From CG1-02-35-72 sp045046885 (GTDB lineage: Bacteria > Bacteroidota > Bacteroidia > Flavobacteriales > Flavobacteriaceae): 64,000 bases of DNA. The notes under the pieces are model-generated. The model did no database searches. It was not told the origin of the DNA and saw nothing but the letters and a program-made list of their open reading frames with translations. Positions 34,080 through 42,805 of the stretch are shown here, piece by piece. The position numbers and the translations under genes were made by a program. Position 1 is the stretch's first letter; each line of letters starts with the position of its first letter. Location: assembly GCA_045046885.1 (NCBI GenBank), contig JASFYX010000023.1, positions 90,563 through 154,562 on the forward strand, in the 5' to 3' direction.

Positions 34080-36383
34080 TTATATTTTAATAAGTCCCTT
34101 AGGATGTACTGTCAAATTTTTACCATAAACTTCAATGTTAAGTGGCTCATCAGATTTATTAGTAAAGACACAACTTGTTTTGGTTTTGGTAATTTTTAAA
34201 ATAATACCTCTGTAATTAATAGTAAACGCATACGATTGCCATTGTTTAGGTATCTGCGGATTAAATGATAAAATATTATTAAAAGTACGCATACCGCCAA
34301 ATCCTTGTACAATAGTCATCCAAGTACCTGCCATACTTGTAATATGACAGCCTTCGGCAACTTCGTTATTGTAATCATCTAAGTCTAAGCGCGCTGTACG
34401 TAAATACATTTCGTAGGCTTTATCAATACGGTTAATTTTAGCCGCTAAAATTGAATGAATACAAGGCGATAAAGAGGATTCGTGAACTGTTAAAGGTTCG
34501 TAAAAATCAAAATGTTTTTTAATGGTTTCATCGTCAAAAGCATTTTCGAACATATAAATACCTTGTAAAACATCGGCTTGTTTAATATAGCAAGAGCGCA
34601 AAATACGGTCCCAAGACCAATGTTGATTTATAGGGCGCTGCGATTTTGGTAAATAGCTAGCGGGAACAATTTCTTTGTCTAAAAAGGCATCTTGTTGTAA
34701 AAAGACTTCATAATCGTTACTAAAAGGCAAATACATATTTTCTGCTACTTCGCGCATTTGCTCTATTTCGTTAGCTCCTAAAGTTGTTTTTTCTAAAACA
34801 CGTTCTAAATCTTGTGTGTAATGTGTTTTTAGTTGCGCTATGTTTTCGAGGGTAAAATTAATACACCACTGTGCCAAGTAATTGGTGTAAAAATTATTAT
34901 TGACGTTATTTTCGTATTCATTTGGCCCTGTAACCCCTAAAATGACGTATTGATTTTTGGCTTTAGAAAAAGTGGAACGCTGCGTCCAAAAACGCGCGAT
35001 AGCAATCATAACTTCTAGCCCATATTTAGGGATATATTCATAATCACCTGTATAATTTACGTAATTGTAAATACCATAAACCATAGCACCGTTGCGGTGA
35101 ATTTCTTCAAAAGTAATTTCCCATTCATTATGACATTCTTCGCCATTCATAGTTACCATAGGATACAAAGCAGCACCGTTAGTAAACCCGAGCTTTTTAG
35201 CATTTTCAATGGCTTTTTCAAGATGGTTGTAACGGTATAGCAATAAATTTTTGGCTACGTGTTTGTCTTTTGTTGCCATATAAAAAGGAATGCAATACGC
35301 TTCTGTGTCCCAATAAGTACTGCCGCCATATTTTTCGCCTGTAAATCCTTTTGGGCCGATGTTTAATCGGGCATCTTCGCCCAAATAGGTTTGGTTGAGT
35401 TGGAAAATATTAAATCGGATAGCTTGTTGTGCTTTTGTGTCGCCTTCTATTTTTATATCAGACATTTGCCAAATGTCAGCCCAATCTTCTTTTTGATAAT
35501 CTAGGAGTTTATCGAAAGATAAATCGGCTGCTTTTTCTAAATTGTCTAAGGCAACTTTTGCTAAATCTTCTTTGTTGTGGTTCATAGATTGCACACAACT
35601 GGCATATTTATACAGCGTTAAAGTTTGGTCTTGTTTTACCTGTTGGCGGTATTTAAACTTTATTTTTTTTGACTTTTTGATTTCTTTATATGCTATATCT
35701 AAAGCGACTTGATCTAAAAATAGTCTGTTTGTCATGGCGGTACACACATGAAAAGCAGTTTTAAGTGTTTTAGATGTTATTGACGCGCGGTCTTTTGAAG
35801 TAGATACGTTTAAAACTTTCCAAAAATACTCGTCGTAATTAGAATCTTGGTTTACAATACCAGCGTCAATGTATGGAGATACAGTTATATTGCCCTCAAA
35901 ATTTAAGGGTGTTATACTGTATTTAATAGCACCAATTTCGTTAAATCGCAAACTTAGAAAGCGTTTAGAAGCGACTTTTACCTTATTAAAATTAGGCATT
36001 TGAACTACAAAGGAACGTTCTAACCATCCTTCTTTCATATTGAGTTCTTGATGAAAAGAGATTACTTTACAAGTATTTAAATCTAATACTTGGTCATTTA
36101 TTTTAACATTTATACCAATCCAATTTGGCGTGTTGAGTACTTTGGCAAAATATTCTGGATAGCCATTTTTCCACCAACCCACGCGGGTTTTATCAGGGTA
36201 ATAAATGCCGCCAATATAGTTTCCTTGTAATGAGGGTCCAGAATAACGTTCTTCAAAATTGGCACGTTGTCCCATGACGCCGTTTCCTAAACTAAAGAGA
36301 CTCTCTGAAGCAGGAACGTCTTCTTTTTCAAAATGATCTACTATAATAGACCAAGGGTTAGGCCTTATAAAATCTTTATTCAT
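34080..36383 (-). CDS. GH65 disaccharide phosphorylase, probably maltose phosphorylase
   Basis: A 767-residue GH65 protein without a signal peptide, so cytoplasmic. It splits an alpha-linked glucose disaccharide with phosphate to beta-glucose 1-phosphate and glucose. ESLFSLGNGVMGQRANFEE is near the N-terminus. The catalytic region NGEECHNEWEITFEEIHRNGA (about 414-434) contains the Glu of NEW (residue 420) that should be the general acid, and ECHNEWEITFEE is the pattern of maltose phosphorylases. Kojibiose and trehalose phosphorylases are in the same family. The next gene upstream is beta-phosphoglucomutase, which takes its product, two bases away. Confidence 0.9.
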   Translation of the reverse strand: MNKDFIRPNPWSIIVDHFEKEDVPASESLFSLGNGVMGQRANFEERYSGPSLQGNYIGGIYYPDKTRVGWWKNGYPEYFAKVLNTPNWIGINVKINDQVLDLNTCKVISFHQELNMKEGWLERSFVVQMPNFNKVKVASKRFLSLRFNEIGAIKYSITPLNFEGNITVSPYIDAGIVNQDSNYDEYFWKVLNVSTSKDRASITSKTLKTAFHVCTAMTNRLFLDQVALDIAYKEIKKSKKIKFKYRQQVKQDQTLTLYKYASCVQSMNHNKEDLAKVALDNLEKAADLSFDKLLDYQKEDWADIWQMSDIKIEGDTKAQQAIRFNIFQLNQTYLGEDARLNIGPKGFTGEKYGGSTYWDTEAYCIPFYMATKDKHVAKNLLLYRYNHLEKAIENAKKLGFTNGAALYPMVTMNGEECHNEWEITFEEIHRNGAMVYGIYNYVNYTGDYEYIPKYGLEVMIAIARFWTQRSTFSKAKNQYVILGVTGPNEYENNVNNNFYTNYLAQWCINFTLENIAQLKTHYTQDLERVLEKTTLGANEIEQMREVAENMYLPFSNDYEVFLQQDAFLDKEIVPASYLPKSQRPINQHWSWDRILRSCYIKQADVLQGIYMFENAFDDETIKKHFDFYEPLTVHESSLSPCIHSILAAKINRIDKAYEMYLRTARLDLDDYNNEVAEGCHITSMAGTWMTIVQGFGGMRTFNNILSFNPQIPKQWQSYAFTINYRGIILKITKTKTSCVFTNKSDEPLNIEVYGKNLTVHPKGLIKI

Positions 36384-36385
36384 TA

Positions 36386-37039
36386 TTAATTTTTTAATAA
36401 GACTTTTAAAAAGTCTATTGATAATTTAGAAGTGTCTTCTAAAACATAATTGGCTTCGTTTAAAACAAGTTTATCGCCAATACCAACACTTATCATATCT
36501 GCACTATTTGCGGCTTCTATACCCGCTTTAGCATCTTCTACTACCACACAAAATTTAGGGGCAATATTTAATTTATCTGCGGCGTTTAAAAACACCTCTG
36601 GATTTGGTTTTGCTTTTTTAACACTATTGCCATCAACTATCACGTCAAATAAATTGAGAATTTCTAGTTTTTCTAAAATGGGTTTTGCATTTTTACTTGC
36701 AGAACCTAAAGCTATTTGTTTATCAGATAATTTTAAATAATCTAACACCTCTTTTACGCCGGGTAAAATATCTGTTTTTGAGAGGGTGTCTATATAATCT
36801 AAATATTCTTTGTTTTTCTGAATAAGAAGCGCTTCTTTTTGGCTTTCGCCGATTTCTATGCCGCCCCATTCTAATATTATGTCTAAAGATTTTACACGAC
36901 TCACCCCTTTAAGGTGTTCGTTTTGTTCTTCAGTTACATCAAAACCCAGACTATTTGCCAAATGTTTCCAAGCTAAATAATGATACTTAGCTGTATTGAC
37001 TATAACACCGTCTAAATCGAAAATTACTGCTTTAATCAT
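36386..37039 (-). CDS. pgmB: Beta-phosphoglucomutase
   Basis: A 217-residue HAD-superfamily mutase that converts beta-glucose 1-phosphate to glucose 6-phosphate. The nucleophile and acid/base Asp pair are in FDLDGVIVNT (Asp8 and Asp10). The helical cap has KYHYLAWKHLANSLG and HLKGVSRVKSLDIIL (the specific His/Lys-Gly-Val-SR substrate loop). ALGSASKNAKPIL, KPNPEVF and VEDAKAGIEAA are HAD motifs II-IV. Its place beside GH65 shows that maltose is used by phosphorolysis. Confidence 0.95.
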   Translation of the reverse strand: MIKAVIFDLDGVIVNTAKYHYLAWKHLANSLGFDVTEEQNEHLKGVSRVKSLDIILEWGGIEIGESQKEALLIQKNKEYLDYIDTLSKTDILPGVKEVLDYLKLSDKQIALGSASKNAKPILEKLEILNLFDVIVDGNSVKKAKPNPEVFLNAADKLNIAPKFCVVVEDAKAGIEAANSADMISVGIGDKLVLNEANYVLEDTSKLSIDFLKVLLKN

Positions 37040-37055
37040 GTTTAAATAATTAACA

Positions 37056-38426
37056 TTAATCTGCTTGATAGGTTATGGCGTTTTTATTAGTGATTAATAA
37101 ATTGCTAAATCCAGCAATTATTAAACTTATTCCCGCTACAATCATAGCGTTAATAGCGTCCTTACCTAGTAAACTAGAGATGTAATTTATACCACCTATA
37201 GCCGCAATAATTTGAGGAATTACAATAAACATATTGAAGATTCCCATAATAACGCCCATTTTTTTAGGATCGACGGCACTAGACAACATGGCGTAAGGCA
37301 TTGATAAAATACTCCCCCAAGAAAATCCTATTAAAGCAAACGAAAATGCTAAATATTCTGGAGAGGGTACAAAATACATTGATATAAAACCTAAACCACC
37401 AAGAATTAAAGAACCCATGTGTACAAGTTTTCTGTTAATCCTTCTTTTAGTTGTGTAAAAAGTTAAAACCAATGCAAAAAGCATAGAAGATAAACCATAA
37501 ACACCCATATAAGAACCCACTAAATTAGAAGCTTTTTGAAACGCAGTGTTAACCACATTAAAGGCTTCAGCTTGTGCCGGGATAGACATATTGTAAGCGC
37601 TTTCAATTGGGGCGGGTGCATTAAATACATGTTCTGTTAATGCAGGGTTTGCCATGCTCCACATTGTAAAAAAGGCAAACCAGCTAAAAAACTGAATGAC
37701 GCCTAATTTTTTCATCGTTGTAGGCATACCGCTTATATTTTCGTAGATATCTATAAAAAAGCGATTCTTTTTTTGTTTTTCTTTTTCGAATTCTTCCATG
37801 TTTTCAGGAGGATATTCAGACGTTTTAAAAACGGTAAATAAAACACTTACAAGAAATACCAAAGCACCAATTGCAAAAGCAATTTTGACGGACATTGGCA
37901 CAACGCCAATAGGCGCCGCATCGCTAACGCCCAATTTAGAAATAAACCAAGGCAAGTTACTAGCTACCCAAGTACCAATACCAATAATTAATGTCTGAAT
38001 AATAAATCCGTTTGACCTTTGTGAATCTGGTAGTTTGTCTGCTACCAAAGCGCGAAAAGGCTCCATAGAAATATTTATAGAGGCATCAAGTATCCATAAA
38101 AATCCTGCAGCGACCCAAAGGGCTGGAGAATGTGGTACAAAAATTAAGGCAATTGAACTCAAAACAGCGCCAACCAAAAAATAAGGTCTTCTGCGCCCCC
38201 ATCTTGGACTCCAAGTGCGATCGCTCATATACCCTATAATTGGCTGAACTAGTAAGCCTGTTAAAGGAGCCGCAATCCACAAAATAGGAATTGATTCTTT
38301 TTCGGCACCTAATGTTTGAAATATCCGTGACATGAATCCGCCTTGTAATGCAAATCCAAATTGTATTCCAAGAAATCCAAAACTCATGTTCCATATCTCC
38401 CAGAAGCTGAGATGTCTTTTTTTCAT
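37056..38426 (-). CDS. MFS sugar transporter (maltose/oligosaccharide importer)
   Basis: About 456 residues, twelve transmembrane segments, in the glycoside/sucrose-transporter branch of the major facilitator superfamily. SFWEIWNMSFGFLGIQFGFALQ is the family N-terminus, GYMSDRTWSPRWGRRRPYF is the loop 2-3 motif, and SMPYAMLSS lies in helix 10. It probably brings maltose or short maltodextrins across the inner membrane to GH65. The frame is open to an ATG at 38456, but MLLGIIKFEI is unconserved and I prefer 38426 (MKKRHLSFWEIW). It is the first gene of the operon and reads away from lacI's 3' end. Confidence 0.88.
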   Translation of the reverse strand: MKKRHLSFWEIWNMSFGFLGIQFGFALQGGFMSRIFQTLGAEKESIPILWIAAPLTGLLVQPIIGYMSDRTWSPRWGRRRPYFLVGAVLSSIALIFVPHSPALWVAAGFLWILDASINISMEPFRALVADKLPDSQRSNGFIIQTLIIGIGTWVASNLPWFISKLGVSDAAPIGVVPMSVKIAFAIGALVFLVSVLFTVFKTSEYPPENMEEFEKEKQKKNRFFIDIYENISGMPTTMKKLGVIQFFSWFAFFTMWSMANPALTEHVFNAPAPIESAYNMSIPAQAEAFNVVNTAFQKASNLVGSYMGVYGLSSMLFALVLTFYTTKRRINRKLVHMGSLILGGLGFISMYFVPSPEYLAFSFALIGFSWGSILSMPYAMLSSAVDPKKMGVIMGIFNMFIVIPQIIAAIGGINYISSLLGKDAINAMIVAGISLIIAGFSNLLITNKNAITYQAD

Positions 38427-38550
38427 AATTTCAAATTTTATAATACCAAGTAACATCTAAATTAGATATTCAAAGTAATTTTGAATTTAGTAAATAAATA
38501 AAAATGACCAATAAAAAGGTATAATAACCTCTTAATTAGGTAAATGCATG

Positions 38551-38580
38551 AAGTGTGAAACGTAATAAGTTCTTATTACT
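38551..38580. promoter_or_regulatory. Palindrome and shared motif upstream of the MFS operon
   Basis: GTAATAAGTTCTTATTAC (38562-38579) is a perfect 8-bp inverted repeat about a TT centre. It is overlapped by AAGTGTGAAACGTAATAAGTT (38551-38571), which closely matches AATGTGAAACTTAGTAAGTT at 39823-39842 upstream of susC. The two sites flank lacI and face the two transcription units of the starch locus, so a common regulator site is plausible. It could also be part of the lacI terminator; no T-run follows on the minus strand beyond it. Confidence 0.4.
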
Positions 38581-38624
38581 AGGGCGTAAAGATAAAAAAA
38601 TATTTTAACAAAGAAACAAATCTT

Positions 38625-39653
38625 TTATTTTGTTGATTCTCTGTACGAGAGATTTGTAGAAATAACTTCGGTTTGAAAAGCGCTGTCTGTTTTATTTTCT
38701 ATGCGGTTAATGAGCATTTCTACAGCATGTTTTCCCATAGTGTAGCCATGTTGTGCTACTGTAGTTAAAGAGGGTGATGAAAATTCGGAAATAATACCGT
38801 CTGTAAAACCAATAATTTCAATATCATCAGGAACGTTTAAGCCGCGCTCTTTTGCTATTCTAAGTGCCAATGCGGCATATAATTCGTTTACTGCAAAAAT
38901 ACCATCAGGTGGATTTTTAACAAAAATAAGTTTCTTAATTTGTTTGTAAATACCCTCATGGTCTTCATCTTGTTTTTCTATTTTAAGAATTAACGAAGGG
39001 TCTTTTTCAAGGCCAAACTTCTTTAAAGCTTTTACGTAACCATTATTCCTCAACTTGCCTACAGTTACATAATCGGGTGTTGTAATAAGAGCAATTTTTT
39101 TACGCCCTTTTTCTAACAATTCTTTAGTGGCCTTATAGGCACCACCTTCATCATCAATTATAATTTTATCACAAGCGATAGATTTTTCTATGCGATCGAA
39201 TAATACAAACGGCACATTGTTTTCTAGGAGTTCATTAAAATGGTTAAAATCTTGAATCTTTTGTGTCTCTTTGGCTATAGAAATAAGCAAACCATCTACA
39301 CTGCCGTTGGCCAACATTTCTATATTTAAAAGTTCTTTTTCGTAAGATTCGTTAGAAACACAAATCATAATATTATACCCGCGCTCATTGGCAATTTTTT
39401 CAATTCCTTGAATCACGCGCGAGAAAAAATGATGCACAATTTCAGGAATAATAACACCAATTACTTGTGTTTTTTGATTCCGTAATTTTAAAGCGAGACT
39501 ATTGGGTTTGTAATGATAAAAATCAGCGAAAGCCTTGATGCGTTTTTTAGTAGATTCACTTATTTCATGGCTGTCTTTTAGGGCTTTAGAAACCGTAGAT
39601 GTAGAAACACCTAATTCTCGGGCAATGTCTTTTATGGTAATCTTTTCTTTCAT
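38625..39653 (-). CDS. LacI-family transcriptional regulator of the starch locus
   Basis: A 342-residue LacI/GalR protein. The helix-turn-helix and hinge are ITIKDIARELGVSTSTVSKALKDSHEIS (about 5-32), with KPNSLALKLRNQKT as hinge helix. The sugar-binding periplasmic-protein-like core spans about 62-340. DDEGGAYKATKELLEKGRKKIALI and FTDGIISEFSSPSLTTVAQ are effector-domain landmarks. It sits between the MFS operon and susC and very likely represses or activates both, with a maltose-type effector. A LacI-type palindrome is in the gap to susC (39745-39760). Confidence 0.92.
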   Translation of the reverse strand: MKEKITIKDIARELGVSTSTVSKALKDSHEISESTKKRIKAFADFYHYKPNSLALKLRNQKTQVIGVIIPEIVHHFFSRVIQGIEKIANERGYNIMICVSNESYEKELLNIEMLANGSVDGLLISIAKETQKIQDFNHFNELLENNVPFVLFDRIEKSIACDKIIIDDEGGAYKATKELLEKGRKKIALITTPDYVTVGKLRNNGYVKALKKFGLEKDPSLILKIEKQDEDHEGIYKQIKKLIFVKNPPDGIFAVNELYAALALRIAKERGLNVPDDIEIIGFTDGIISEFSSPSLTTVAQHGYTMGKHAVEMLINRIENKTDSAFQTEVISTNLSYRESTK

Positions 39654-39744
39654 TAGTTTTATTACTCTAAATTAGTATGAGCAATTTTATGGCTTTATGA
39701 TACAAAAATTGTTTAATCTCTCGCAAAATACAAAAGTTTTTAAC

Positions 39745-39760
39745 ACGAAAACGGTTTCGT
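39745..39760. promoter_or_regulatory. LacI-type operator
   Basis: ACGAAAACGGTTTCGT: six-base arms ACGAAA/TTTCGT form a perfect inverted repeat around ACGG. The GAAAACGGTTTC core resembles operators bound by LacI/GalR proteins (GAAA-CG-TTTC). It lies 92 bases before the lacI start and 121 bases before the susC start, in the divergent region that both genes share. Confidence 0.6.
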
Positions 39761-39822
39761 AAATGCTAAAATTAGTTTTAGCAATGTTAAGAGAAAGTTA
39801 TTTTATTACTTTCACACCGTGA

Positions 39823-39843
39823 AATGTGAAACTTAGTAAGTTA
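39823..39843. promoter_or_regulatory. TGTGAAAC motif upstream of susC
   Basis: AATGTGAAACTTAGTAAGTTA is the counterpart of 38551-38571. With TTACTTTCACA at 39806-39816 it makes an imperfect inverted repeat. It is 38 bases before the susC ATG, in the zone of the expected -33/-7 elements, where no good TAnnTTTG is present (TAAGTTTA at 39842 is nearest). Confidence 0.35.
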
Positions 39844-39880
39844 AGTTTAGAAATTTAAAACATTAATTAACCTTAAATTC

Positions 39881-42793
39881 ATGAGAAATTTTAAGTCAAT
39901 TTTATTGAGTATTCTAATGCTGTTACCCTTTGCCATGTTGGCACAACAAACAGTTAAAGGTAAGGTATTAGAAAAAGCTACCGGGCAACCATTGCCTGGT
40001 GTAGATATTGTAGTTAAAGGCACAACAAACGGCACTACGACCGATTTTAACGGCGCCTTTAACTTAAACGTAAAAGATGAAAATGCTGTTTTAGTATTTT
40101 CTTTTTTAGGATTCAAAACCCAAGAAGTCGTGGCTTCAAGTGGTTTTATGACCATAAGCCTAGCGGAAGACGCGCAAGCTTTAAGCGAAGTTGTAGTTAT
40201 TGGTTATGGTACTGTAAAGAAGAAAGATCTAACGGGGGCTGTTGATTTAATAACGTCTAAAGACTTTAATAAAGGATCTCTTTCTTCTCCTCAACAACTT
40301 ATTAGTGGTAAAATTGCCGGAGTATCTGTCACTTCAGGTAGTGGCGCTCCCGGAGACGGCCAAAACATTGTTATTAGAGGTCTTGGGTCATTAACTTTAA
40401 CAAGTTCTCCTTTAATTGTAGTAGACGGCGTGCCATTAAATGATGGTGGCATAGGAGGTTCTAGAAACCCTTTAAATATGATTAACCCCAACGATATTGA
40501 AAGTATGGTTGTTTTAAAAGACGCCTCTGCAGCGGCTATTTTTGGTTCAAGAGCCGCCAATGGGGTTATTTTAATTACAACTAAAAAAGGTAAAGACAGA
40601 GAATTTAAATTCAATTTCAATACTGCTGCTTCGGTATCATCAACACACGACCGTGTAGATGTACTTTCGGCCTCTCAATTTACAGATTTAGTTACCAGTA
40701 CAGGAGATGCCGATGCTATTGCACGTTTAGGAAACTCTAACACGAAATGGCAAAATAAAATTTATACTACGGCTATTGGTATTGACAATTCTTTTAGCGC
40801 TTTAGGCAATGCTTTGGGTATGCCTATGCGTTTTTCTATAGGTAATACTAATAAAGAAGGGGTATTACAGGGCGATAAGTTTAATCGTACAACGACTTCT
40901 TTAAATTTTTCGCCTAGCTTATTAGACGATCATTTAAAAATAGAGCTAAACGCTAGAGGCATGTACACAGAGAATAAATTTGCAGATAGAGGTGCTATTG
41001 GGTCGGCAGTTGGCTTTGATCCAACACAATCTGTTTTTGATTCAGGTTCAAGATTTGCTAAATTATTTACTTGGACAGACTCTAATGGCTACCAATTAAA
41101 TTTAGCCGGTACAAACCCCATTGCTTTGTTAAAATTAATAGACGATACTGCTGAAGTGAGACGTTTTGTAGGCAATGCAAAAGTAGATTATAATTTACAG
41201 TTCTTTCCAGATATTACAGCAACTGTAAATGTAGGTTATGATAAATCTAACAGTCGTGGTAGAAAAATAATTTCACCAGATATGCCCACATCAGACACAA
41301 CTTTCCCCGGCTCTAGAAGTACATTTTCGCAAGAAGCCACCAACAAGTTGTTTGATGCATATTTAACCTATAAAAAATCATTTAATGATGCGCATAATTT
41401 AACGGTAGTATTGGGTCATTCTTACCAATCATTCGAATTTGATAACTTTAGTTTTGATAGTGAAAAACAAAGAGCCGGTAACACATCTGAATTTATTGAT
41501 AAATCTAAAAATGTGTTATTGTCATACTTTGGTAGATTAAATTACTCCTATAAAGGTAAATATTTGTTAACGGCCTCTATGAGAGCAGACGCTTCATCAA
41601 AATTAAATCCTAAAGATCGTTGGGGTTATTTCCCTTCTGTAGCTTTGGCTTGGAATATTAATAAAGAAGACTTTTTTGGTACTAATTCAAAAGTTGACGA
41701 ATTAAAACTTAGAGTAGGTTATGGCCAAATAGGAAATGTTAATGGTTTAAGAGATTATGCCTTTTTAACACGTTATACCGGAAGTCAATCTACAGCTAAT
41801 TATCAATTTGGGTCAGGTTTTTTACAAACATTTAGACCGGAGCCTATAAATGAAAATTTACGTTGGGAAGTGGGACAAACCTACAACTTAGGTTTAGATT
41901 TTAGTTTCTTTGAAAGACGCGTTTCAGGGTCTGTAAATGCTTATATAAGACAAACCAAAGACCTTATCGCCAATGCTTTTGTAGATCCTTTTACCAATTT
42001 TGGTAATCAAATTGCCAAAAATATTGGCGATATGGAAAATAAAGGGATAGAATTTACTTTAAATGTTACCCCCGTTAAAACAGACAATTTTAAATGGACT
42101 GTAAACTACAATGTAGCCTTTAATGACAATACGGTAACAAAATTACCATTTGTACAAGCCGTTGGCGGCATTAGTGGTGGTGTAGGTAATAACATTCAAA
42201 CACATCAAAAAGGAGAATCGCCTTACAGTTTCTTAGTATATCAACAAGTTTACGATAGTGCAGGGAAACCAATTGAAGGTGTTTTTGCCGACAGAAATGG
42301 TGATAATATTATAAATGACGATGATAGATATTTCTATAAAGACCCTTATGCCGATGTTATAATGGGCTTGAGTACACATTTAGAATATAAAAATTGGAAT
42401 TTAGATGTTGTTACCAGAGCTAATTTAGGAAACTATGCTTATAATAATGTGGCTTCAAGTACAGGCTACTTAAGACGTGCCACAGATAATAGTATCTTAA
42501 CAAACCTACATGCAGGTTATCTAAATACAGGATTTGTAAATACAACAGAAAAAAACTTGTTAAGTGACTATTTTGTGACTGAAGCATCCTTCTTTAAGAT
42601 AGATAATATAACTTTAGGATACCGACTCAGTAGTGCAGATAAAAATGTATCTGCAAGATTCTATGGCTCATTGCAAAATGTGGCTACTATAACCAATTAC
42701 CAAGGTTTAGATCCTGAAATAACAGGAGGTATAGATAACAACTTTTATCCAAGACCTACAACATTTACCTTAGGTGTTAATATTGATTTTTAA
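39881..42793 (+). CDS. susC: SusC-like TonB-dependent outer-membrane transporter
   Basis: A 970-residue outer-membrane porin of the SusC/RagA type. It has a signal peptide (1-21, LLPFAMLAQ), a carboxypeptidase-D-like regulatory domain (about 24-98, VKGKVLEKATGQPLPGVDIVVKG), a TonB-box region (ALSEVVVIGYGTVKKKDLTGAV), a plug (LISGKIAGVSV, IVIRG, PLIVVDGVP, IESMVVLKDASAAAIFGSRAANGVI) and a beta-barrel ending in the aromatic FTLGVNIDF. It imports alpha-glucan oligosaccharides together with the SusD-like protein, driven by TonB-ExbBD. It starts the plus-strand half of the starch locus. Confidence 0.95.
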   Translation: MRNFKSILLSILMLLPFAMLAQQTVKGKVLEKATGQPLPGVDIVVKGTTNGTTTDFNGAFNLNVKDENAVLVFSFLGFKTQEVVASSGFMTISLAEDAQALSEVVVIGYGTVKKKDLTGAVDLITSKDFNKGSLSSPQQLISGKIAGVSVTSGSGAPGDGQNIVIRGLGSLTLTSSPLIVVDGVPLNDGGIGGSRNPLNMINPNDIESMVVLKDASAAAIFGSRAANGVILITTKKGKDREFKFNFNTAASVSSTHDRVDVLSASQFTDLVTSTGDADAIARLGNSNTKWQNKIYTTAIGIDNSFSALGNALGMPMRFSIGNTNKEGVLQGDKFNRTTTSLNFSPSLLDDHLKIELNARGMYTENKFADRGAIGSAVGFDPTQSVFDSGSRFAKLFTWTDSNGYQLNLAGTNPIALLKLIDDTAEVRRFVGNAKVDYNLQFFPDITATVNVGYDKSNSRGRKIISPDMPTSDTTFPGSRSTFSQEATNKLFDAYLTYKKSFNDAHNLTVVLGHSYQSFEFDNFSFDSEKQRAGNTSEFIDKSKNVLLSYFGRLNYSYKGKYLLTASMRADASSKLNPKDRWGYFPSVALAWNINKEDFFGTNSKVDELKLRVGYGQIGNVNGLRDYAFLTRYTGSQSTANYQFGSGFLQTFRPEPINENLRWEVGQTYNLGLDFSFFERRVSGSVNAYIRQTKDLIANAFVDPFTNFGNQIAKNIGDMENKGIEFTLNVTPVKTDNFKWTVNYNVAFNDNTVTKLPFVQAVGGISGGVGNNIQTHQKGESPYSFLVYQQVYDSAGKPIEGVFADRNGDNIINDDDRYFYKDPYADVIMGLSTHLEYKNWNLDVVTRANLGNYAYNNVASSTGYLRRATDNSILTNLHAGYLNTGFVNTTEKNLLSDYFVTEASFFKIDNITLGYRLSSADKNVSARFYGSLQNVATITNYQGLDPEITGGIDNNFYPRPTTFTLGVNIDF

Positions 42794-42805
42794 TAAAATA
42801 TAACT

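Noticed and set aside
38562..38579. Intrinsic terminator of lacI
   Set aside because: The GTAATAAG/CTTATTAC palindrome has a two-base loop, low GC and no T-run on the minus strand, so it fits an operator better than a terminator.
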